Origin: JAFLCM01 sp964510955
GTDB taxonomy: Bacteria; Planctomycetota; Phycisphaerae; Phycisphaerales; UBA1924
Assembly: GCA_964510955.1 (NCBI GenBank)
Contig: CAZEDW010000002.1
Span: 140,736-204,735 of the forward strand
DNA: 64,000 nucleotides
Reading direction: 5' to 3'
In this document: positions 26,504 to 33,265 of the stretch, in pieces
Numbering within the stretch: position 1 is the stretch's first letter
Layout of the letters: each line of letters starts with the position of its first letter
Program-made: the position numbers and the translations under genes
The notes under the pieces: model-generated
Told to the model about the DNA's origin: nothing
Databases searched by the model: none
What the model saw: the letters and a program-made list of their open reading frames with translations, nothing else

Positions 26504-27983
26504 GCAGTGCGGCGCCGGCTTCGGTCGCCATGATGCTGAACCCCGTCGCCTGAAGGGCCGAAGCGAGCGGGGCGCCGGCCGTCGGGTCGCCAATGATCGC
26601 GGCAACGCCGCGCGGGCGGACGGCCCTGGTGAACCAGTCGGCGATCTGCTCGCGGCTGACGCCCGAGGTACGGGGATCGCACAGGACGGCGTCGATGGGA
26701 CCGGCGAGCGAGGGCAGCCTCGCGCCCCGCGACGGGACGCACTGGAACCCACGGTTGAGCGCGGCCGTCCCCAGCGCGGGCGATCCGATGAGGCACACCG
26801 GCTTCTGCCCCAGCTCGCTCACCCGGTCGGCGAGCGAGCCGTCGTCATGGGCCAGGACACCGACCGTGGCGCCGGGGCCGGTCGCCGCGGCAACTGCTGC
26901 GGTGATCGGCTTCAGCGCCGGGTTCAGCCCGGCGTATTGGTGGAGCGCGCAGTCGGCGGGCGGCGGGGCGTCGGAACCGCCGCGCCGGGCGACGGCCCAC
27001 ACGTGGATCGGGTGCAGCCGGTCGCAGCGGTCGGGCACCTCGACGAGCGTGGGGGGCGGCGAGTCGGCGGCGCGGGAGTCACGGCAGATGAGACCGCCGC
27101 GCCGGGCTTCCAGCACGCGGAGCCACTTATTGGCGCGCATGTACCAGCAGGCGGCCTCGACGTTCCCCCAGCCGCCGACCATGCCGGCGTCGAAGTGTTC
27201 CGAGAGGAGCTCGGTGAGGGCCCGCTGCGACCAGCGGGTGCGGTCGTCGTCCTGGCACATGGCGATGAACGGCGCGAACAGCACCAGCCATCCGCCGGGC
27301 CGGAGGACGCGGGCCATCGACCCGACCGCGGCGTGCGGGTCGGCGACGTGCTCGAGCGTGTTGTCGCAGATGAACACGTCGCACGACTCGTCCGTGAGCA
27401 GGCGGAGGTTCTGCAGGTCGTGGGGCGGGTAGTGAGCGCGGAAGTAGTTGAGCCGGTCCTGGCCCAGCATGTCGCGTATCACGCCGTTGCTGTCGCCGAT
27501 CTCGATCACGTCGCGTGAGTCGGGCGGGACGAGCCGGGCGATGGCGGCGTGCATCTGGTGGTAGGCGCGGTAGCGCGACATCTTGTAGGCGCCGGGGTGG
27601 GCATCGGCGCGCCGACCGGGGAGGCCCGCGTCGCCGGGGCGTTCGGCGACGAACACCCGGCGCCAATCGTCGGTGATGAGGCGGCTGGTCACGCACAGGT
27701 TCGGATCTTGCTCGTCCGGGGTCGGGCTGTCGATGGCCTGGTCGAGTCGCTGATTGGCCTCGTAATCGTCCGTGACGATCAGCCTCCCAAGGGGCTTGAG
27801 CGCCGAGGCGATGGGGGCGAGGTGGTCGGGGTCCGGCTCGGCCTGGAGCACCACGGCGTCGAGCGACCCGCGGGGCGCCGCCAGCGCTTCGCCCGGCGAC
27901 GTGGCGACGGCCCAGCCTGGGCGCGTGAAGCACGCGGCCACGCGGTCCGGGCAGCACTGGGTTGGGGTGGCGGTGGTGCTCAT
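26487..27983 (-). CDS. SAM-dependent methyltransferase flanked by two partial Rossmann modules
   Basis: A 498-residue protein. The central domain (about 135-300) is a methyltransferase: DVIEIGDSNGVIRDMLG (motif I, variant), SCDVFICDNTLEHVADP (motif IV) and VLRPGGWLVLFAPFIAMC. The first 115 residues (SLDAVVLQAEPDPDHL, LKPLGRLIVTDD) and the last 150 (ATVGVLAHDDGSLADRV, IDAVLCDPRTS, VRPRGVAAIIGD) each look like part of another methyltransferase-type Rossmann fold without a full SAM motif. They may be remnants or binding modules. It is the last gene of the second leftward operon; its ATG overlaps the stop of the GT4 gene before it (ATGA at 27980-27983). Substrate unknown. Confidence 0.8.
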   Translation of the reverse strand: MSTTATPTQCCPDRVAACFTRPGWAVATSPGEALAAPRGSLDAVVLQAEPDPDHLAPIASALKPLGRLIVTDDYEANQRLDQAIDSPTPDEQDPNLCVTSRLITDDWRRVFVAERPGDAGLPGRRADAHPGAYKMSRYRAYHQMHAAIARLVPPDSRDVIEIGDSNGVIRDMLGQDRLNYFRAHYPPHDLQNLRLLTDESCDVFICDNTLEHVADPHAAVGSMARVLRPGGWLVLFAPFIAMCQDDDRTRWSQRALTELLSEHFDAGMVGGWGNVEAACWYMRANKWLRVLEARRGGLICRDSRAADSPPPTLVEVPDRCDRLHPIHVWAVARRGGSDAPPPADCALHQYAGLNPALKPITAAVAAATGPGATVGVLAHDDGSLADRVSELGQKPVCLIGSPALGTAALNRGFQCVPSRGARLPSLAGPIDAVLCDPRTSGVSREQIADWFTRAVRPRGVAAIIGDPTAGAPLASALQATGFSIMATEAGAALLRRPA

Positions 27984-29080
27984 GCTGATGGCGGCTTCAG
28001 AGCCGCTTCGAGGATGCGCCGTGCACGCTCGGAGTAACAGTACATGGCGGCGCGCGACCTGGCGGCGTCGCGGCGCCTGAGCCTCAGCGCGGGGGGCTCA
28101 TCCCTCGATGCTTCCAACGCCCGCGCCAGCGCCGGCGCATCGCCCGCGGGGAACCATGTGACTTCGGGCTGGTCGACCCAGGCCCGCAGACCGGGGATGT
28201 CCGACGCGATGATCATCGGTCCGGCGGCGAGGTATTCACCGAGTTTCACCGGGCTGGTCCAGCGGGCCGAGGGATCGGTGGCCAGCGGCGGCAGCAGCAG
28301 GGCGTCGGCCCTCCAGAGCCACGCGGGCACCTCGGCGTGCGGGCGTTGGCCGTGGAGCGTGACGTTGCCCAGGTGCTTCTCGCCCAGCTCGCGACGCACG
28401 CGGTCCAGGTCATCGGGCAGGCCGCCGACCAGGTCAAAGGACCAGCCGGGCAGCAGCGCCGCCGCGTCGAGGATCGTGGGGATGCCCTTGTACTCGTAGA
28501 GATGGCCGCAGTAGACGGCGTGGGGTCGGCCGTCGTTGGGCCACGGCGGCGGCGGGGGACAGGCGGGTGGGGCGAAGAGGTCGACATCGACACCGTCGGG
28601 AACGATGTGCACGCGTCCGGGGGCGGCGCCGAGGGAGATGTAGTACTCACGCAGAGTCGAGGAGATCGTCACGACGGCGGCGAGCGGCCCGCCCCGCGCC
28701 GCCAGACGAAGGCACCGCAGCAAGGCGGGGTTGGTGTCGCCTTCGTGGGCGTGGGTCTCCAGCACCGTGGCCAGGCCCGCGCCGGCGCATGCCTCGGCCG
28801 CGTGAAAGGAGCGGGCGTAGACGGCATCAGCCCCGCTCGGCGTGGCGAGCGGACCAGCGGCGAATGCTGTCGCACCGTCGTCCGATGCGAACTGCCAGTT
28901 CAGCCTCGGCTCGGCGTACCGGCGGCGGAGGTCCGCAAGGCTCGAGCCGGTTTCCGGAGCGCGGCACACGAGCGTCACGTCGTGCCCCAGGCGCGCGAAA
29001 CCACCGGCGGTCTTGGTGACGTTGATCGCGTGGGCGCGGGGGCTGTCGGCGGGGAACTCGCCGAAGACGACGACCTTCAC
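27980..29080 (-). CDS. GT4-type glycosyltransferase
   Basis: A 366-residue GT-B fold protein. The N-terminal VVVFGEFPADSPRAHAINV and FARLGHDVTLVCR are the acceptor-side Rossmann fold. The C-terminal half has VHIVPDGVDVDLF, PHAVYCGHLYEYKGIPTIL, LPGWSFDLVGGLPDDL, LLLPPLATDPSARWTSPVKLGEYLA (the donor-binding E in KLGEYLA) and GPMIIASDIPGL. It transfers a sugar of unknown identity. The GTG start at 29080 overlaps the asnB stop by four bases (GTGA). An in-frame extension upstream into asnB is a shadow. Confidence 0.88.
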   Translation of the reverse strand: MKVVVFGEFPADSPRAHAINVTKTAGGFARLGHDVTLVCRAPETGSSLADLRRRYAEPRLNWQFASDDGATAFAAGPLATPSGADAVYARSFHAAEACAGAGLATVLETHAHEGDTNPALLRCLRLAARGGPLAAVVTISSTLREYYISLGAAPGRVHIVPDGVDVDLFAPPACPPPPPWPNDGRPHAVYCGHLYEYKGIPTILDAAALLPGWSFDLVGGLPDDLDRVRRELGEKHLGNVTLHGQRPHAEVPAWLWRADALLLPPLATDPSARWTSPVKLGEYLAAGPMIIASDIPGLRAWVDQPEVTWFPAGDAPALARALEASRDEPPALRLRRRDAARSRAAMYCYSERARRILEAALKPPSA

Positions 29081-30915
29081 GGCGCACGCCTTTCCCACCA
29101 GGCGGCGAGCATGGCCAGCGCGAACACGCGGCGCTGGGGATACGGGGCATCGGAGGCAGCGAAGAGTCGCCAATCGTCGCGGATCAGCCCGTCGCGCGCG
29201 GCCCGCGAAGACGCGATCCGGTCGCGCAGCCGGGGCTCGACCGACGACCAGTCGGTCCGCAGGCTGAAGCCCCGCTTGGGCTGGGCGAGCACCTCGGGCG
29301 GCGCATGGGGCGCGAGGTAGCCGCGGAGCAGCGACTTGGGCGCGCCGTCGCGCTCTTGTGGGGACACCGGGCGTGAGATCGCCCACTCCAGGACGCGCCG
29401 GTCGAGGAACGGACAGCGGACTTCCAGCCCGTGGGCCATCGCGCCGCGGTCGACCTTGGGGAGAATGGAGCCGGCGCAGAAGCAGGCCAGGTCGATCGCC
29501 TGGGCCCGCCGCGGCCAGGGCAGCGAAGGGCGCGCCGCCTCGCGCAGGTGAGCGAGGTAGTCGTCGTTGGAATAGTCGCAGCCCAGCAGCGACGCGGCCT
29601 CGCCGGGATGGAACAGCGGGTGGACGCGCTGGGCGTAGGCGTGCAGGGGCGAGGCGCGGGCCAGGGTGTCCAGCGCACCGGCGCGCTCGGCGCCGGTGGC
29701 ACGGGGCGAGGCGACGCGCTCGCTGGTTCGGCGCAGTTCATCGAGCGGGGTTGGGCGGTCAGCAGGTGAGAGCGGGGGGGTGTGCCAGGTGTACCCGGCG
29801 AACGCCTCGTCGCCGCCGTCGCCGGCGAGGAAGACCTTGGCGTGACGGCGCGCCGCGCGGGCCACCGCGCACATGGTGAGCAGGGCGCCGTAGGACTGCG
29901 GCTCGTCGTACGCGCCGGCGGCGGCGTCGATCAGTCCCTCGACGTCGGACGCGTCGAGCGGTGCCGAGGTGTGCTCCAGCCCCAGCCGCCGCGCCGTGCG
30001 GGCGGCCACGGGCGACTCGTCGTCGGCGCCCGCCAGGGAGAGCGTGACGCACGCGAGGCGCGAACCGCGACGCGCGGCCGCGACCGCGACGCAGGTCGAG
30101 TCCACGCCCGACGAGAGCAGCACCCCCACCGGGACATCGCTCTCGAGATGTTCGTGGACGACCGACTCCCAGAGCGCCGGGAAGTCATGATCCGACGTGC
30201 CGGCTGTTTCGCCGGGCGGCTCCCAGTGGCGCCACAGGGTTGGGGGGGAGCCGCCGGGGCGCCACGACATGGCGGTGCCCGGCGCGAGCTTGCCGACGGC
30301 GCGCCAGGCGGTGAGCGGCGCCGGGATGTACCCGTGGCACAGCACGTGCGCCAGCGCCTCGCGGTTGACGCCCCCGCCGGGGACGCCGAGGTCGAACAGG
30401 GCGTCCGCGGTGGAGGCGATGAAAAGACGTTCGGCGTGCATCGCGTGGAACAGGGGCTTCATGCCCGCGTGATCCACGGCGGCGTGCAGCGAGCGCGCCC
30501 GGGCGTCCCAGAGCGCGAAGGCGTACATGCCCTGAAGTCTGGCGAGCAGCCCGCCGATCCCCCAGGCGGCGTACCCGTGGAGCAGGACCTCGGTGTCGGA
30601 GGTGGACCGGAAGGCGTGCCCGAGGCGTCGCAGCTCTTCGCGGAGCGTCGGCGCGTTGTAGATCTCGCCGTTGTAGGTCACCGCGGTCGAGCCGTCGGGC
30701 GTGACCATGGGCTGCGCGCCGGCGGGTGAAAGGTCGACTACGGCGAGCCTGCGGTGCCCAAGCCATGCGTCACCGGTAAGGCCGCAGGACCACTCGCCGA
30801 CCGCGTCGGGGCCCCTCGGGGCCAGACGGTCCAGGGCCTTGAGCCGTGCGGCCGCGTCGTGCGCAGGGTCCGGACGAGCCGCGCCGCTCCCCACGATGGC
30901 CGCGATTCCGCACAT
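29077..30915 (-). CDS. asnB: asparagine synthetase (glutamine-hydrolysing), in a glycan operon
   Basis: A 612-residue two-domain amidotransferase. The glutaminase domain starts with Met-Cys2 (MCGIAAIVG), the catalytic cysteine, followed by LAPRGPDAVGEW, LGHRRLAVVDLS and VTYNGEIYNA. The synthetase domain has the ATP PP-loop VGVLLSSGVDSTCV, LAGDGGDEAFAGYTWH and AMAHGLEVRCPFLDRR. The length is normal. It makes asparagine from aspartate. Placed between glycosyltransferase and methyltransferase genes with a four-base overlap, it is more likely a homologue that amidates a uronic acid or other acidic sugar, as related enzymes do in O-antigen loci. That role is inferred from context. Confidence 0.9.
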   Translation of the reverse strand: MCGIAAIVGSGAARPDPAHDAAARLKALDRLAPRGPDAVGEWSCGLTGDAWLGHRRLAVVDLSPAGAQPMVTPDGSTAVTYNGEIYNAPTLREELRRLGHAFRSTSDTEVLLHGYAAWGIGGLLARLQGMYAFALWDARARSLHAAVDHAGMKPLFHAMHAERLFIASTADALFDLGVPGGGVNREALAHVLCHGYIPAPLTAWRAVGKLAPGTAMSWRPGGSPPTLWRHWEPPGETAGTSDHDFPALWESVVHEHLESDVPVGVLLSSGVDSTCVAVAAARRGSRLACVTLSLAGADDESPVAARTARRLGLEHTSAPLDASDVEGLIDAAAGAYDEPQSYGALLTMCAVARAARRHAKVFLAGDGGDEAFAGYTWHTPPLSPADRPTPLDELRRTSERVASPRATGAERAGALDTLARASPLHAYAQRVHPLFHPGEAASLLGCDYSNDDYLAHLREAARPSLPWPRRAQAIDLACFCAGSILPKVDRGAMAHGLEVRCPFLDRRVLEWAISRPVSPQERDGAPKSLLRGYLAPHAPPEVLAQPKRGFSLRTDWSSVEPRLRDRIASSRAARDGLIRDDWRLFAASDAPYPQRRVFALAMLAAWWERRAP

Positions 30916-30924
30916 GGCGTGGCC

Positions 30925-32277
30925 TCAGGCTTGCGCTCGCAGCAGGACGCGGATGACCTGCTGATGGGCCGCGTCGAGCTGGGGGCCGGTCTCGCTCCAC
31001 AGCACGCCCGCCCGCGGGAAGAGCGCGGCGACGTTCTCGGTGGTGCGGAAGTCCCACAGGTCGACGCCGGTGGGGGTGTACCCGGTGGGGACCTCGATCA
31101 TGATCATGCCGCCGGGGCGCACCACGCGGCGCATCTCGGCGCCGACCCGCGCCGGGTCCATCGCGTGCTCGAGCGAGTGCGAGGCGAACACCGCGTCGAA
31201 CGAGGCGTCGGCGAAGCCGAGGTGGTGCATGTCCATCACGCCGATGCGCGGATCGGTCGAGTGCAGGTCGATCCCCGTGACCCGGCCGGCGCCGGATCGC
31301 TCGAGGCAGTCCAGCTCGCAGTGGTTCCGGGCGCCGACGCAGAGCACCTCGGGGCGGAGTTTGCCCTCGGCCGCGAGCGTCCCGATGAGGCGCTGGGCCA
31401 GGTAGCCGGACCGGGCCATCGAGTCATAGCGCTGCTTGGCGACGCTGCGCTCGCGCTGCAGCGACAGGTTGGCCTGGGGGCTGGCGCCCGAGACGATGAA
31501 GCACAGCGGCGCGGGCCGGGCCTCGGGGTCTTCGGCGACGGCCTTGATGTCCACCCCGGCGTGCAGCTCGGTGATCCGCCAGCCCGCGGCGGCGAGCTGC
31601 TCGCGCAGCAACTGCGGCGTGTACTCGCGCCGGTGGTCCTCGTCGTCCTTCCAGGTCAGGCCCAGGTCGCGGAACATCACCTTCTGCCAGCGGTTGTCGC
31701 ACGGCGGCACCGCAACGATCAGCCGCGGTGCCCATCGGCGGAGGCCCGACAGCAGCGGCACCGGGTCGTCGATGTGCTCGATGACGTGCGAGCAGACCGC
31801 GACGTCGTGCGGCTGGTCGGGCGGCTGGGCGACCGCGTCGCGCAGCTCGAACCTCAGGTTCGGGTGCGACATGATCGACCGGGCCAGGTCGAGCACCGGC
31901 GCGCGGTTGTCGATCGCCGTCACCAGGCAGCCCTTCTCGGCCATCCACAGCAGGTAGGCGCTGGCGCCGCAGCCGACGTCCAGGACGCGCTCGCCGGGGC
32001 GGACGCGGTCGAGGATGAACTGCTTGTGCTGCTTCCAGAGCCAGTGCTTGGGGTGCCGACCGTTGTAGGCCGCCGCCGCCAACTGGTTCATGTGGCGGTC
32101 GAGCAGCAGTTCGGCCCCCTGGTACCAGGCGAGCTCGCGCACCGCGTCGGCCCGCCCGCCGGGGGCCGCGGCGGATCGACGGTCGCGCAGCAGCCGTTCC
32201 AGGGCGTCGAGCACCTGATCGTCGCTGTAAAGCGCAAGGTCCAGTCCCTCGGCGGGATGAGCGACGGTCGGCGTCAT
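30925..32277 (-). CDS. tandem two-domain SAM methyltransferase
   Basis: A 450-residue protein with two methyltransferase domains. Domain 1 (about 75-260) has ERVLDVGCGASAYLLWMAEKG, LVTAIDNRAPVLDLA, HDVAVCSHVIEHIDDP and RLIVAVPPCDNRW. Domain 2 (about 295-445) has EVLCVGARNHCELD (degenerate motif I), VTGIDLHSTDP, SFDAVFASHSLEHAMDP and RVVRPGGMIMIEVPTGY. Domain 1 has the full glycine loop, domain 2 does not, so domain 2 may bind SAM weakly or not at all. It is the first gene of the second leftward operon, ten bases before asnB, and divergent from the methyltransferase at 32353. Substrate unknown. Confidence 0.85.
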   Translation of the reverse strand: MTPTVAHPAEGLDLALYSDDQVLDALERLLRDRRSAAAPGGRADAVRELAWYQGAELLLDRHMNQLAAAAYNGRHPKHWLWKQHKQFILDRVRPGERVLDVGCGASAYLLWMAEKGCLVTAIDNRAPVLDLARSIMSHPNLRFELRDAVAQPPDQPHDVAVCSHVIEHIDDPVPLLSGLRRWAPRLIVAVPPCDNRWQKVMFRDLGLTWKDDEDHRREYTPQLLREQLAAAGWRITELHAGVDIKAVAEDPEARPAPLCFIVSGASPQANLSLQRERSVAKQRYDSMARSGYLAQRLIGTLAAEGKLRPEVLCVGARNHCELDCLERSGAGRVTGIDLHSTDPRIGVMDMHHLGFADASFDAVFASHSLEHAMDPARVGAEMRRVVRPGGMIMIEVPTGYTPTGVDLWDFRTTENVAALFPRAGVLWSETGPQLDAAHQQVIRVLLRAQA

Positions 32278-32352
32278 GGTCTGGGAGTTATCGGCTGGAT
32301 CGCCCGCCCCGCTTTGTTGAGCGTCGGCCCGGCCGGACGATCCTTCTGGGAG

Positions 32353-33264
32353 ATGGCGCCCATCCACCCCGAACTGCTGAACGGCGACCTGCCGCTCACC
32401 CGCGACGAGACGGCGGCGTACATGGACTTTCACGCCCGGCGCAACGCCCGCAACGCCGAGCGGTCCCGGGCCCTGGGGGTTCAGACGTCCCCCTCGCCGG
32501 TGTGGGGGTGGCGGACCGATTCCGGGGCGTCCCCGGCCCGGATCCTGCTCGACGCGTTCTTCCGGCGGCTGGCGCACGACCTCGCGCCGCGGTTCGCCGG
32601 ACGCCGGGTGACCATCGTTGACATCGGGTGCGGCAGCGGCGGGCGGATCGCGACCTTTGGCGACGCCGGGTTCACCGGGGAGTTCGTGGGGATCGACATC
32701 GTGCGTTCGCTGCGCTGGCCGGTCCAGCCGGTGGGCGGGCTGCGCCCGTCGCTGGTGGTGGGCGACGTCCACGCGCTGGATGTCCGACGCCTGCCGCCCA
32801 TCGACCTTCTGATCAGCACGACGTCGCTGGAGCACATCCGCGACGTGCCGGGGGTGATCGGGCGGCTGCGTCGTCGGATGACGCCGGGGAGCGTCCAGGT
32901 TCACTTCGTTCCGGGAGAAGCGGCCTTGGAGCTTTACGGCAAGCACGGCTGGCGCCAGTACAGCCCGGCCTGTCTCCGTGGGCTGTTCCCTCGCGGGGTC
33001 ATCTACCGCTTCGGGGGCCCGTTCTCGAGCGAGCTTCACCTCCGCGCCATTTACCAGCCGTCGCTCAGGGGAAGGCCGCTCTGGTGTCACAGCATGCCCC
33101 GGATGTACGCGCTGTTGCGGTCGGCCGCGCTGGGCGCAGACCGGCTGCTGGGGTGCCCGCGTCCGTCGATGTACGCGGTGGTGCAGGAGGAGCCGGACGG
33201 CGGCGACCTGGCGGGGGAACCCGGGATCATGCATGAGGCGGGCGAGCTGCGTCGAGCGGGTTGA
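32353..33264 (+). CDS. class I SAM-dependent methyltransferase
   Basis: A 303-residue protein: VTIVDIGCGSGGRIATFGD (motif I), EFVGIDIVRSLRW (motif II), IDLLISTTSLEHIRDVP (motif IV) and MTPGSVQVHFVPGEAALEL. The C-terminal half (YSPACLRGLFPRGVIYRFGG, PRMYALLRSAALG) is typical of methyltransferases from glycan loci. It is a single rightward gene between two leftward operons. Its stop is one base from the end of the convergent tripartite fusion gene. A longer open frame upstream is the shadow of the genes on the other strand. Substrate unknown. Confidence 0.83.
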   Translation: MAPIHPELLNGDLPLTRDETAAYMDFHARRNARNAERSRALGVQTSPSPVWGWRTDSGASPARILLDAFFRRLAHDLAPRFAGRRVTIVDIGCGSGGRIATFGDAGFTGEFVGIDIVRSLRWPVQPVGGLRPSLVVGDVHALDVRRLPPIDLLISTTSLEHIRDVPGVIGRLRRRMTPGSVQVHFVPGEAALELYGKHGWRQYSPACLRGLFPRGVIYRFGGPFSSELHLRAIYQPSLRGRPLWCHSMPRMYALLRSAALGADRLLGCPRPSMYAVVQEEPDGGDLAGEPGIMHEAGELRRAG

Positions 33265-33265
33265 G

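Noticed and set aside
24557..26752. Extension of the methyltransferase frame to 26752
   Set aside because: The extra part lies antisense to the GT4 gene at 25466 and lacks motifs. The real start is near 25327.
30754..32352. Extension of the plus-strand methyltransferase frame back to 30754
   Set aside because: Antisense to asnB and the tandem methyltransferase; no protein-like features.
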